DNA from: Elusimicrobia bacterium GWB2_63_22 | Lineage (GTDB): Bacteria > Elusimicrobiota > Elusimicrobia > Elusimicrobiales > UBA9959 | Assembly: GCA_001799735.1 (NCBI GenBank) | Contig: MGUA01000022.1 | Location: 80,863 to 144,862, forward strand | DNA length: 64,000 nucleotides | Reading direction: 5' to 3' | In this document: positions 1-9,781 of the stretch, piece by piece | How positions within the stretch are numbered: the stretch's first letter is position 1 | How the letters are laid out: each line of letters begins with the position of its first letter | Translations under genes and position numbers: made by a program | Notes under the pieces: model-generated | Told to the model about the DNA's origin: nothing | What the model saw: only the letters and a program-made list of their open reading frames with translations | The model's database searches: none

Positions 1-2
1 TC

Positions 3-272
3 TTCGACCAGTTGGGGGTCATGCTCTTCTGGCCGTTCACCGCAGAAAGGTTCTCGGTCGGGATCTGGCCCTGGTCGGACACTACCGTCTGGCATGACTG
101 GTATGTCTATTTCACCACCCCGGCTTCGGGGCTGTTCGAACTCTTCTTCTTTATCTGGGCGGTAGTGATCATCCGGCAGTCAGAAGGACCGACCTTCCTG
201 GCCAAGGCCCTGCGGCCCTGGCGGGAAACCGGCTGGTTCGACGCTCCGCTGAAGCCGGGGAGCGGGTTTTAA
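3..272 (+). CDS. C-terminal end of a membrane protein, probably DUF457/YdjM-like (partial)
   Basis: The reading frame is open from the first base of the window, so the gene begins upstream; the track's start at base 12 is only an internal TTG codon. About 90 residues remain. The visible 'GVMLFWPFT..RFSVG' pattern followed by a hydrophobic helix near 'LFELFFFIWAVVII' resembles the later part of DUF457/YdjM-type inner-membrane metal-dependent hydrolases, where a D-x-x-G-x-x-LLWPF block is common. That family call rests on one short motif and is tentative. The stop is at 270-272 and the next gene is convergent. Confidence 0.5.
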   Translation, partial: FDQLGVMLFWPFTAERFSVGIWPWSDTTVWHDWYVYFTTPASGLFELFFFIWAVVIIRQSEGPTFLAKALRPWRETGWFDAPLKPGSGF

Positions 273-336
273 GCCGGCTGCCTCAGCGGTACTTTAGGGA
301 CTTCTTCCCGGAGTACCTCTCTATCCCGTAGTCCGG

Positions 337-1974
337 CTATTCGGTTTCCTGGAATTCCTTGCAGTTCCTGAGGCCGCTGACGCCGGGTTTGGCCGGGTCC
401 GGCTTGAACTGCACACCCTTGCAGCCCGCTGGCGCGCCCGGCGCCTTGGCGAGGAAATAGGGCGGCATCCCGCCTGTGTAGTGCACGCAGTAGCAGCTGT
501 CCTGCGAGGGCGCGGCCGAGGGGCGCGCGGAGGAGCTCCGTCCGGAGCTGACGGCCGGGGCCGCCGGCTGTCCGCCTTCGGAAGCCTCGTCGTAAGCCTT
601 CAGCATCTTCCTCATCAAGGCGCGCAGGTTGCCGCCGGGTTTTTCATGGCCCACGGCGGCGTTCCTGCGGATTTCCGCCAGGGCGGCGGGGTCGTTGTCG
701 GCCACCGAGGAGAAAAGTTCCAGTGCCTCGGAGCGGCGCCCCGAGCCGAGGAAAGCCAGTGACAGGAGGACGGTAGCGTCGACGGAGCCCGGGTTGCCCT
801 TCAGCGCCTGCTTCAGGTCGGCTTCGGCGCCTTTGTAATTACCGGTCTCCAGCCGCGTTTCGCCCCTGGCGAAATAATCCTGGGCCGTAGCCTTGCCGGA
901 AGCTATCACTTCCGTCTGCGAGGCCTCGGCGCCCTTGGCGTTGCCGTTCCAGACCTGCACCGCCAGCAGTTTGTCCCTGAGGTCCTTGCGCCCCGGCAGC
1001 CGGGCTACGGCCTTTTTAAGGATTTCCTCGGACAGGTCCAGCCGCTTTTTGTTCTGGTAGGTGACCGCCAGCGCCGAGTAGGCGTCGCCCGAGTCGGGGG
1101 AGGCCTCTAGGGTGCGCTTGTAGGCGTCCTCGGCGCAGTCGTAGTCTTTCTGGTAGTAGCAGGCGTTGCCCAGGCCGTACAGGGCTGTCGCGTTGCGCGG
1201 CTCCGCGGAGAGGGCCCGGTTGAACTCCAGCTTCGCCTTGAAGTAGTCGGGGATCTTGAGGTACATCTTGCCCCTGCGGGTCAGCAGGTCCGGCTCGGGC
1301 CCTATCATCTCTTCGGCGGTGCTGTAGTCGGCCAGGGCTTTCTGGAAGTCCTTCTTGCCGGCCCAGGCGTCGCCGCGGTTCATATAGGCCATGGCGAACT
1401 GCGCCAGCTTCAGCGCGGCGTTGAAATCGGCTATGGCTTTGTCGTATTCCCCACGCCGCAGGTAGATGGCGCCGCGGTTGTTGTAGGCGAAATGCTGTTT
1501 GGGGTCCAGCTTGAGGGCTTTCGTAAAGTTCTTCTCGGCCTCGGCGTTACGCGCCATGGCGTACTGCGCGTTGGCCAGCCCGGCGTAAGCCATTCCCCCG
1601 TCGAACCCGAGGCTGATGGCCTTTTTATAGCCCTCCTCGGCCAAGGCGTGTTGTTTCAGGTTCCCGTAGGCGTTGGCGCGGTTGTAGTAGGCCACCGCTA
1701 TCGTCGGGTCGAGTTCCAGGGCTTTCGTGTATATCGAGATGGTGGCCTGCGGTGTGATGGTGCCGTAAAGCAGGTAGGCGCGGCTCGCAAGACCGTAGGC
1801 GGAATCCGGCGCGGCCTTGGCAATGGCGGCGCGCAGGCGGCCCCGCTCCTGCAGGTCCTCCGTGTCTACGGAGCGCTGGAACATGCCCTTGAGCTCCGCG
1901 TTGGTGTAGCCGGCCGCCGTGCAGGGCGCCGCGAGGAAGAAGGCCAGTACGGCCGCCGCGAGTTTTACGTTCAT
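337..1974 (-). CDS. Secreted TPR-repeat protein
   Basis: This 545-residue protein starts with a signal peptide (residues 1-20, ending near CTAA/AG), so it is exported. About residues 50-440 form some ten to twelve tetratricopeptide repeats, recognisable by recurring 'A..Y.N.G..Y....Y..A..DF..AL.L.P' spacing; these are protein-interaction scaffolds. The C-terminal ~50 residues are different: rich in Ser/Ala/Pro, then a short Cys-containing tail (CYCVHYTGG, AGCKG, RNC) that could form disulfides. It is divergent from another TPR gene, and a promoter-like TTGCCG-N17-TATAAT lies just upstream. A role in an envelope complex is inference. Confidence 0.8.
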   Translation of the reverse strand: MNVKLAAAVLAFFLAAPCTAAGYTNAELKGMFQRSVDTEDLQERGRLRAAIAKAAPDSAYGLASRAYLLYGTITPQATISIYTKALELDPTIAVAYYNRANAYGNLKQHALAEEGYKKAISLGFDGGMAYAGLANAQYAMARNAEAEKNFTKALKLDPKQHFAYNNRGAIYLRRGEYDKAIADFNAALKLAQFAMAYMNRGDAWAGKKDFQKALADYSTAEEMIGPEPDLLTRRGKMYLKIPDYFKAKLEFNRALSAEPRNATALYGLGNACYYQKDYDCAEDAYKRTLEASPDSGDAYSALAVTYQNKKRLDLSEEILKKAVARLPGRKDLRDKLLAVQVWNGNAKGAEASQTEVIASGKATAQDYFARGETRLETGNYKGAEADLKQALKGNPGSVDATVLLSLAFLGSGRRSEALELFSSVADNDPAALAEIRRNAAVGHEKPGGNLRALMRKMLKAYDEASEGGQPAAPAVSSGRSSSARPSAAPSQDSCYCVHYTGGMPPYFLAKAPGAPAGCKGVQFKPDPAKPGVSGLRNCKEFQETE

Positions 1975-2006
1975 GATGTGCCCCTTTGCTCTTAACCCGT
2001 AGTTCT

Positions 2007-2035
2007 ATTATAACTCTCTGCCCGGCCGGCGGCAA
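2007..2035 (-). promoter_or_regulatory. Sigma-70-type promoter of the secreted TPR gene
   Basis: On the minus strand a TTGCCG hexamer (2030-2035) is followed after 17 bases by a perfect TATAAT (2007-2012), about 33 bases before the ATG at 1974. Spacing and hexamers fit a housekeeping promoter; no experimental support. Confidence 0.6.
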
Positions 2036-2096
2036 ATGCGTGCCTTGCCGCCCGCAATTTCTTACAATATCCCTGATGAACGGGTTAGCGGGGAAC

Positions 2097-3797
2097 ATGA
2101 TGAACTTCAGGCGTGAGACTTTACTTTCCTTATTACTATTGTGCCTGGCCCAGGCCGTATGCGCCGGGCCTTACAAAGCGGCCGCGGACAGGCTGGCCGC
2201 CGGCCTGCCGGCGGCGTCCAAGGTGGCGGTGCTGCCTTTCCTTTATATAGGCGAAGACGAGAAGTCCCGCGGCGGCCAGGTGGTGGCCGAGCGGCTGACC
2301 ACCGAGCTGGCCGGGGATAAGAAACTGCGGGTGCTGGAGCGCGCGCTGCTGGACAAGGTGCTCGGCGGGCCCAGGTTGGACGCCGCCGGCCTGGCCGGAG
2401 AAGACGGAGCCCGCAAGGCCGGCAAATTGCTGGCCGCCGACTTTGTGGTGATAGGCAGCCTGTACCGCGGCAATGGCGGCCGGTTGGAATTTAACGCGCG
2501 CGCCGTGGAGACCGCCACGGGGAAGATAGCAAGCGCTGTGGCCGGCGGAGTGACGGCCGACTGGCTGGAGGGGTTGCCGGCTTTCCCGGGCGGGAAAATG
2601 CCGGAGAACGCGGTGTTCAAGCTTTGCTGGGCCGGCCTGCGGGCTCTGGAGCGCAGTGACCACGCCGCCGCGGCCGAAAAATTTTCCCGGGCGCTCAAAG
2701 AGGACGCGACCGGGGCCTGCGGCCTGTATTCCCCGGGGCTGGGCTGGCGGGCCCGCGGCCAGGCGCGCCTGAACCTGGGCGACTCCGCCGGCGCTATGGA
2801 GGATTTCGCGGCCGGGTTGAAGGCCGCCCCCGGCAGCGTGGAGCTGCTCTCCGCCCGGGCCGAGGCTTACATAACCCTCGGCAGGACCGCCGAGGCCATG
2901 AAGGATTTCGACGCTATCGTGAAGGCCCGGCCCCGCGACTCCGAGCCTTGGCTGCGGCGCGGCATGGCGCAGGCCATGTTCGGCGACAAGGAGGCGGCGG
3001 TGAAGGACCTGACCCGCGCTCTGGAGTTGGGAGCCATAGAGCCCATGGCCTACGCCGTGCGCGGCGCCATGCTGATGTTCCAGGGGAAACTAGCCGAGGC
3101 CGGCCGGGACCTGGATAAAGCCGCCTCGCTGGACCCCGACCTGCCGGAGACTTATTTTACCAGGGGCCTGCTGTACGGACGGCAGGGCAGAATGAAGGAA
3201 GCCCTCCAGGCTTTCGAGATCATGGTGGAGCTGGAACCCTGGCGGCCGCAGGGCTACTTCGAGAGGGGGACCTGCCTGGCCGCCATGCACCGCTTCGACA
3301 GGGCGCTGGCCGATTATAACAAGGCGCTGGAACTGAACGCCGACTACGCCGAGGCCTACTGCTACCGCGGCGCGCTGCTGCGCACCCGCCTGCGCAACGA
3401 CGAGGCCCTGGCGGACTTCGACAAGGCGCTGGCGCTTAAGCCGGGCTATGTCCGGGCGCTGGGCGCGCGGGCCTCCGTCTATTTCGACCTGGGCCGGAAC
3501 AAGGAGGCCGCGGCCGACCTGGGGAAGATCATAGAACAGGAGAATCCTCCACGCCCGGAGCGCTACTACGACCGGGCGCTGGCCTGGGGCCGGATGGGAA
3601 AATTCAAGCAGGCCATCGAAGACCTGGACCGCTACATAGCGCAGGTGCCCGACAATCCGGCCGCCTACGAGGCGCGCGGCTATTCGCACGAGCGCCTCGG
3701 CCAGAGCGCCAAAGCCATGGCGGACCTGGCGAAGATCAAGGAACTGGTGAAGAAAAAAGTTAAGCCCTCCCCGGCCGGCGCGGGAGGCAGGCAATGA
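2097..3797 (+). CDS. Secreted CsgG-like/TPR fusion protein, paralogue A
   Basis: I start at ATG 2097 (a second ATG follows at 2100), preceded by a weak GGGGA ribosome site; earlier in-frame starts have no signal peptide behind them. The protein (566 aa) has a signal peptide, then a CsgG-like domain (about residues 20-170) with 'KVAVLPFLYIG', 'VVAERLTTEL' and 'LRVLERALLDKVLGG', then ten or so TPRs to the C terminus. CsgG-type domains occur in outer-membrane or periplasmic lipoproteins involved in secretion; here there is no lipobox. The stop overlaps the start of the next gene by four bases (ATGA), so the two paralogues are translationally coupled. Exact role unknown. Confidence 0.8.
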   Translation: MMNFRRETLLSLLLLCLAQAVCAGPYKAAADRLAAGLPAASKVAVLPFLYIGEDEKSRGGQVVAERLTTELAGDKKLRVLERALLDKVLGGPRLDAAGLAGEDGARKAGKLLAADFVVIGSLYRGNGGRLEFNARAVETATGKIASAVAGGVTADWLEGLPAFPGGKMPENAVFKLCWAGLRALERSDHAAAAEKFSRALKEDATGACGLYSPGLGWRARGQARLNLGDSAGAMEDFAAGLKAAPGSVELLSARAEAYITLGRTAEAMKDFDAIVKARPRDSEPWLRRGMAQAMFGDKEAAVKDLTRALELGAIEPMAYAVRGAMLMFQGKLAEAGRDLDKAASLDPDLPETYFTRGLLYGRQGRMKEALQAFEIMVELEPWRPQGYFERGTCLAAMHRFDRALADYNKALELNADYAEAYCYRGALLRTRLRNDEALADFDKALALKPGYVRALGARASVYFDLGRNKEAAADLGKIIEQENPPRPERYYDRALAWGRMGKFKQAIEDLDRYIAQVPDNPAAYEARGYSHERLGQSAKAMADLAKIKELVKKKVKPSPAGAGGRQ

Positions 3798-5227
3798 GAC
3801 GATTTTTAATGGCGGCCGGGCTGCTGGCCGCCGCCGCGCCGGCGCTCCTTGCCGGCGACCCGTACCAGGCCGCGGCGGAGGAACTGGCCGGCCGGCTGCC
3901 CGAAGGCGCCAAAGTCTGCGTGCTGCCTTTCGACTATATCGGCGCCGCGGGGGGCAGGGGCGGCGTGGTGGTAGCGGAGCGCCTGGACACGGAACTTATA
4001 AAAGACGGCCGGCTGAAGGTGCTGGCGCGGTCCCGCGTGGCGCAAGTACTAGCCGGGCTGGATGGCGGAGGCGGCGGGGAAGAGCGGGCCAAGCAGGCCG
4101 GCGCGCTGCTGGGCGCTGATTACGCCGTGACCGGCACCTTGTTCAAGAAAGCCGGCGGTAGGCTGGAGCTCAACGCGCGGGCCATAGTCCCGGCCACCGG
4201 CGAGGTGAAGGCCGCGGTAAAGGCGGCGGTGCGGGAGGACTGGCTGGAGAAGTTCCCAGAAGCGCCGGCCGACGCCGCCGGGGCCAAAGCCTACGCGCTG
4301 TGCAGTAAGGGCATCTACGCCCTGGACGCGCGGCGCTTCGCCGAGGCCGCGGAACTTTTCACCAAGGCGATCGCCGCCGAGCAGGACGCCGCCTGCGGCA
4401 TGGGGATACCCGGCATGGCCCTCATGGCGCGGTCCATGGCCCGCCAGGGCCGGGCCGGCCCGCAGGACGATCCGCCGGAGGAGACCGGCCCGCCGGTCGG
4501 CTTCACGCTCAAGGAGCAGGCCCGCATCAGCGGCGCGTCCGCCGAGAACGCCGGGAAGCTGGCCAGGTACGGCGCGCTTATAAAAGCCATGCCGGACAAC
4601 GCCGCCGCCTACTTTGAGCGCGGGCGGCTGCTGGCCGGGGAGCGCCGCTACCGCGAGGCGCGCCGCGACCTGGACATGGCTATAAAATTGGCGCCGGACA
4701 AGGCCGAGTATTACCACGCCCGCGGCTACGTGAGGTCGATGCAGCGGCTTTTTGACAACGCCGCCGCCGACTTCTCCGCCGCTATCCGCCTTAACCCGAA
4801 GTACGGCAGGGCCTATAACGGCCGCGCCGGGGCCTACACCGAGACCGGCCAGTACGCCAAAGCCCTGGCCGACTACGACCTGGCCATAAAATACGAACCG
4901 TCGGAGCCGGTGGCCCGCTCTAACCGCGCGCGCTGCCTGTTCCTGCTGAAGCGCTACGCCGAGTCGGTCAAGGCCAGCGACGGGGCGCTGGGCCTGGACC
5001 CGGCGTTCACCGAGGCGCATTACTGGCGCGGCTCCGCCCTGACGGGGCTGAAGCGCTACGACGAGGCGGTGCGTGCCTTCGACAGGGCGCTGGAGCTGAC
5101 CCCCGGTTACCCCGCGGCCCTCGAGGGCCGGCAGGAAGCCCTGGACCGCAAGAGCGGCAAATACGAGGGCTATGCCCGCGACACGGATAAGGCCATGGAG
5201 CTTTTTAACGCCAGGGGAATGGACTAG
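3794..5227 (+). CDS. Secreted CsgG-like/TPR fusion protein, paralogue B
   Basis: This 477-residue protein has the same architecture as its upstream neighbour: signal peptide, CsgG-like domain ('KVCVLPFDYIG', 'VVAERLDTELI', 'LKVLARSRVAQVLAG') and a shorter run of five to six TPRs from about residue 260. It starts inside the stop codon of paralogue A (ATGA), indicating a coupled pair born by duplication. A region around residues 210-250 rich in Gly/Pro separates the halves. A rho-independent terminator follows. Function is inferred only as an envelope-located scaffold or assembly factor. Confidence 0.8.
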   Translation: MRRFLMAAGLLAAAAPALLAGDPYQAAAEELAGRLPEGAKVCVLPFDYIGAAGGRGGVVVAERLDTELIKDGRLKVLARSRVAQVLAGLDGGGGGEERAKQAGALLGADYAVTGTLFKKAGGRLELNARAIVPATGEVKAAVKAAVREDWLEKFPEAPADAAGAKAYALCSKGIYALDARRFAEAAELFTKAIAAEQDAACGMGIPGMALMARSMARQGRAGPQDDPPEETGPPVGFTLKEQARISGASAENAGKLARYGALIKAMPDNAAAYFERGRLLAGERRYREARRDLDMAIKLAPDKAEYYHARGYVRSMQRLFDNAAADFSAAIRLNPKYGRAYNGRAGAYTETGQYAKALADYDLAIKYEPSEPVARSNRARCLFLLKRYAESVKASDGALGLDPAFTEAHYWRGSALTGLKRYDEAVRAFDRALELTPGYPAALEGRQEALDRKSGKYEGYARDTDKAMELFNARGMD

Positions 5228-5245
5228 TAGCATAGCAGGGAAACG

Positions 5246-5280
5246 AAAACCGCCGGCTGGGACCGGCGGTTTTTATTTTT
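5246..5280. terminator. Bidirectional rho-independent terminator
   Basis: An 8-bp ACCGCCGG/CCGGCGGT stem with a 6-base loop is followed by TTTTATTTTT on the plus strand; the minus strand has a shorter T-rich tract. It separates the convergent CsgG/TPR gene and argR. Confidence 0.8.
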
Positions 5281-5290
5281 GCTGGCGGGC

Positions 5291-5737
5291 TTAACGGGCC
5301 AGCAATTTGTTCTTTAAGACTTTCAGGAGCTGGGCCAGCCGGCGCACGCTGGAGGGGATGACCAGCACGGTGTTGTCGCCGGCCACGGTGCCCAGCACCT
5401 CCGGGAAGCGCTGGGAGTCTATGAATTCGGCCACGGTGCCGGCCGCGCCCGGCAGGGTGCGGATGAGGACCAGCGTTTCGTTGGCGGCTATGTCGGTAAC
5501 GCTGGCGCCCAGCAGGGTGCGCAGCGGGGGGACGGTGCCCGGTTCCGTAAGGGCGTAGCGGCCGCCGCCCGGCCCCGGCACCCAGGAGGCGCCCAGGTCT
5601 TTAAGGTCGCGCGACAGCGTAGCCTGGGTTACCCGGCAGCCTTCCTTGGCCAGTTCCCGCTTCAGCTCTTCCTGGCTGCCAACCGCGCCGGAGGCTATGA
5701 TCTTGCGTACCGCGTAGATGCGTTCGGTCTTGTTCAT
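5291..5737 (-). CDS. argR: Arginine repressor ArgR
   Basis: ArgR is the arginine-sensing repressor of arginine synthesis; it binds ARG boxes as a hexamer with L-arginine as corepressor. The 148-residue length is typical. The N-terminal winged helix (about residues 1-70) carries '[13 protein letters not shown]' and '[15 protein letters not shown]', the hallmark recognition region. The C-terminal oligomerisation and arginine-binding domain ends with '[13 protein letters not shown]', corresponding to the family's GT(I/V)AGDDT motif. It is divergent from argG with two ARG boxes between them, so it probably represses both itself and argGH. Confidence 0.93.
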   Translation of the reverse strand: MNKTERIYAVRKIIASGAVGSQEELKRELAKEGCRVTQATLSRDLKDLGASWVPGPGGGRYALTEPGTVPPLRTLLGASVTDIAANETLVLIRTLPGAAGTVAEFIDSQRFPEVLGTVAGDNTVLVIPSSVRRLAQLLKVLKNKLLAR

Positions 5738-5761
5738 GTTCGTGGCTTCCCCTGTCCGCTA

Positions 5762-5790
5762 TTGCATAATTATACACTATTTTGTATAGT
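5762..5790 (+). promoter_or_regulatory. argGH promoter inside the ARG boxes
   Basis: TTGCAT (5762-5767) and TATAGT (5785-5790) are separated by 17 bp. Both hexamers lie within the ARG boxes, so bound ArgR would exclude RNA polymerase. Confidence 0.65.
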
Positions 5791-5796
5791 TATACA
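5763..5796. promoter_or_regulatory. Two ARG boxes (ArgR operator)
   Basis: Two imperfect palindromes, TGCATAATTATACA (5763-5776) and TGTATAGTTATACA (5783-5796), lie 20 bp apart centre to centre, the geometry of tandem ARG boxes on one DNA face. They sit exactly in the argR-argG intergenic region and overlap both promoters, implying repression of argR and argGH by arginine-loaded ArgR. Confidence 0.85.
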
Positions 5797-5797
5797 A
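5769..5797 (-). promoter_or_regulatory. argR promoter inside the ARG boxes
   Basis: On the minus strand TTGTAT (5792-5797) and a perfect TATAAT (5769-5774) are separated by 17 bp. This promoter overlaps the argG promoter almost completely on the opposite strand, so the two compete and both are covered by the ARG boxes. Confidence 0.65.
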
Positions 5798-5839
5798 GAT
5801 TTGCGGGCCGCCCCGCCTATATATAAGGAGAGAAAGGAC

Positions 5840-7074
<1,235 letters not shown>

Positions 7075-7078
<4 letters not shown>

Positions 7079-8256
7079 AGCTCTGGGACAAAGGCGGCGG
7101 CCTTAACAAGGACATAGAGTCATTTACCGTCGGGGACGATTATGTCCTCGACCGCAGGCTGGTCAAGCACGACTGCATGGCGTCGATCGCTCACGCGAAG
7201 GCGCTGCGCAAGGCCGGCCTGCTGACCGCGAAAGAACTGGCTAACATTACCGCCGGGCTCAAGGCTATAGCGGCGTTGGACGCCAAGGGTAAGTTCAAGA
7301 TAAAGCGTGAGGACGAGGACTGTCACACGGCCATAGAGGGTTGGCTGACGGCGCATTACGGTGAAGCCGGCAAGAAGGTGCACACGGGCCGCTCGCGCAA
7401 CGACCAGGTGCTCACGGCGCTGCGGCTTTACGAAAGGGAAGCGCTGACGGAAATTAAAACCCGGCTGGCCGCCTTTGCCGGTGCCGCGGGGGCGCTGGCG
7501 AAGAAACAGGGCCGCCTCCCCATGCCCGGCTACACCCACACGCGCCGGGCCATGCCCACCACGGTGGGGACCTGGATAGGCTGCTTCGCCGCCGCGGCTG
7601 CCGACGACTCCCGCCTGGCCGACGCGCTTATCAAGATAATGGACCAGTCGCCGCTCGGCTCGGCCGCCGGCTTCGGCGTGCCGGTGCTGAATATAGACAA
7701 GAATTATAGCGCCAAGCTGATGGGTTTTGACAGAGCCATAGAAAACCCCATCTACGCCCAGTTCACGCGCAGCAAGTTCGAGCCGGCCGTTATGCACCTG
7801 TGCTCGCAGATCATGCTGACGCTCAATAAACTGGCCACGGACCTGGTGCTGTTCAGCACGCCGGAGTTCGGTTTTGTGGACTTGCCCGAAGCCTTCTGCA
7901 CCGGTAGTTCCATCATGCCGCAGAAGAAGAACCCCGACGTGCTGGAGCTGGTGCGGGGGAAATACCATGTGGTGCTGGGCGAGGAATTCAAGGCGCTGAG
8001 CCTGGCGGGCAACCTGATCTCCGGCTACAACCGCGACGCGCAGCTGGCCAAGGGCCCGCTCTTCTCCTGCCTGGACACGGCGCTGGCTTCGCTGAACATC
8101 ATGGCCACGGTCACGGCCGGCCTGAAGTTCAACAAGGAACGCTGCGTGCTAGCCCCGGAGCTGTTCGCCACCGAGGAAGCCTACAAACTGGTGAAGGGCG
8201 GCCTGCCCTTCCGCGACGCCTACCGCAAGGTGGGGGAAAAATACCGCGGAGCCTAA
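7075..8256 (+). CDS. argH: Argininosuccinate lyase (short form)
   Basis: ArgH splits argininosuccinate into arginine and fumarate. The fumarase/aspartase superfamily blocks are present: 'HTGRSRND' (103-110), '[12 protein letters not shown]' (151-162) and the signature '[12 protein letters not shown]' (277-288) with the catalytic loop serine. The start overlaps argG (ATGA). At 393 residues it is about 60-70 residues shorter than usual; the missing part is after the signature loop, in the C-terminal domain, while the reading frame ends cleanly. I see no frameshift, so this is probably a genuine short variant rather than a broken gene. Confidence 0.92.
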
Positions 8257-8303
8257 TGTGGTACTATTTTAGCAGGTCAGGCACCCAACTACAGGAGAAC
8301 AAA

Positions 8304-9632
8304 ATGAAAAAACGTTTTTTATTAGCGGCGCTCGCAATAATATTCAGCGCGGGCGTCTGTGACGCGAAAAGTCCGTTCTCCCGCATAAAACCCGAGCCGG
8401 CCAAGCCCACCATCGGCGGTGATGTGAATAAAAAGGAGCATGACAAATTAATGGAGTCCTTCACTCCCCTTGGTTCCCTCGCCGACGATTCCAGGGCCCT
8501 TTACTCCGACCAGAACGCCCTTATCCACCGCGTAAAGGACATTCAGACTTTCCTAAGCGTGTCCGCCAACGCCCTGGGCGTGCTTACCACCGTGGACACC
8601 GACCTGCAAAAGCTGGAAGTTTCCGCCAAGGCGCTTTACGGCACCGCCGAAGCTGCTTCTGCCATACCGCAGGCCAGGGAGAAAGCGCAGAAGGTAAAGA
8701 CCACGCTGGGCGCCACCCTTAAAAATATCACCGCGGCGCGCCAGCGCATGGACGCCATAGTGGCCAAGACCGAGCCCGTGCGCGTAAAGATGGCCGCCGC
8801 GGCCGAACGGGCCAGGCAGCTGGAGCTGGGGTTGACCGGCCTGAACTCCGTGGTAGACCTCATCCCGTCCGCCACGGTCAATATAGAAGCGTGCCTTAAG
8901 CGGCTCCCCGAAGACAAGCAGGCCTGCGCCAAGGGCAACGTTGAGGATACGGCCATTAAAGTGGACTCTGCCGTAAGGGAGTACGACCGGGTGGTAAAAG
9001 TGCTGATCTACACCCCCGACGGCTGGCTGCCTTCCATGAATTTCTTCGACCCGTTCAGCGCGGATATGCGGGCGATAGAAAAACTGCGCGAAGACATAGA
9101 AGCCCTTTATGCGCGCGTGGAAAAGCTTTCCGGCGAACTCGCCGGGCTTAACGCCGTGCTGGACCGGAACTTCTCCTTCGGCTTCCCTTACCCCAACCCT
9201 ACCTGGACAAATCCCGCCCGGATGTCCACCTACGACGTCTCCATAGGCTTCAGGACCATCATACAGGGCGCCAACACCATACAGGACAGGATACAGGAAG
9301 TCCTGAGCAGCTTTCTCTGGGGCATCCTGAAGGGGCTCGGCGTGGGCGGCTACGTGAACTACCTGATAGACCAGGCCAACAACGCCGTCAACGCGCTGAT
9401 GTCTATGGTGGGCTTCGACGCGGCGCTGGACCTGCCCGACATGTCCCCGCTTGACGCCTTCGGCGACATAGAGGTTAAGCTGATGGCGGACCTGGACGGG
9501 CTCAAGTTCCCCGCGGTAGGCGCGGACCTGCCCGGGTTCGGTTTCCCCGGAGTGGGCACCGGCTTCAACTTCGGCATCCTGTCCGGCTCTTTCCCGAGCG
9601 CCTGCAGCGCGGCGGCCTACAACTGCAATTAA
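8304..9632 (+). CDS. Secreted helical protein of unknown function
   Basis: The start at ATG 8304 is chosen for its AGGAG site six bases upstream and the signal peptide that follows (MKKRFLLAALAIIFSAGVCDA); the track's start overlaps argH's stop and adds an unlikely leader. The 442-residue mature protein is mostly long alanine/lysine/glutamate-rich helices (about residues 60-300) that look coiled-coil-like, followed by a Gly/Phe/Pro-rich tail with two more cysteines near the end. I recognise no family. It may be read through from argGH or have its own promoter. A strong terminator follows. Confidence 0.75.
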   Translation: MKKRFLLAALAIIFSAGVCDAKSPFSRIKPEPAKPTIGGDVNKKEHDKLMESFTPLGSLADDSRALYSDQNALIHRVKDIQTFLSVSANALGVLTTVDTDLQKLEVSAKALYGTAEAASAIPQAREKAQKVKTTLGATLKNITAARQRMDAIVAKTEPVRVKMAAAAERARQLELGLTGLNSVVDLIPSATVNIEACLKRLPEDKQACAKGNVEDTAIKVDSAVREYDRVVKVLIYTPDGWLPSMNFFDPFSADMRAIEKLREDIEALYARVEKLSGELAGLNAVLDRNFSFGFPYPNPTWTNPARMSTYDVSIGFRTIIQGANTIQDRIQEVLSSFLWGILKGLGVGGYVNYLIDQANNAVNALMSMVGFDAALDLPDMSPLDAFGDIEVKLMADLDGLKFPAVGADLPGFGFPGVGTGFNFGILSGSFPSACSAAAYNCN

Positions 9633-9656
9633 GCGCGACCCGCTGAAGTAAAGCAA

Positions 9657-9688
9657 AACCGCCGGGGCAGCCCGGCGGTTTCGTTTTT
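9657..9688 (+). terminator. Rho-independent terminator
   Basis: A 10-bp AACCGCCGGG/CCCGGCGGTT stem with a GCAG loop is followed by TCGTTTTT, directly after the secreted helical protein gene. Confidence 0.8.
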
Positions 9689-9692
9689 GACT

Positions 9693-9777
9693 AGGGGACG
9701 CTGATGACTATATTCCTAATTGCTGACAATTTAGTCTCATGTGTGGATAAATAGTCATATAGTCATCAGCGTCCCCT
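9693..9777. repeat. REP-like palindromic element, copy 1
   Basis: This 85-bp element has perfect 20-bp inverted ends beginning AGGGGACGCTGATGACTA. A second element at 31549-31643 has the same outer AGGGGACGCTGAT block but different inner sequence. It is A+T-rich inside and lies between convergent genes. The form fits REP/BIME sequences mobilised by RAYT (TnpA-REP) transposases; no such transposase gene is in the window. Confidence 0.75.
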
Positions 9778-9781
9778 GCCG

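Noticed and set aside
4049-5233. 394-codon minus-strand frame antisense to the CsgG/TPR gene
   Set aside because: High G+C gives long antisense frames. The plus strand has a signal peptide, recognisable domains and a coupled start; the antisense product has no motif or ribosome site.
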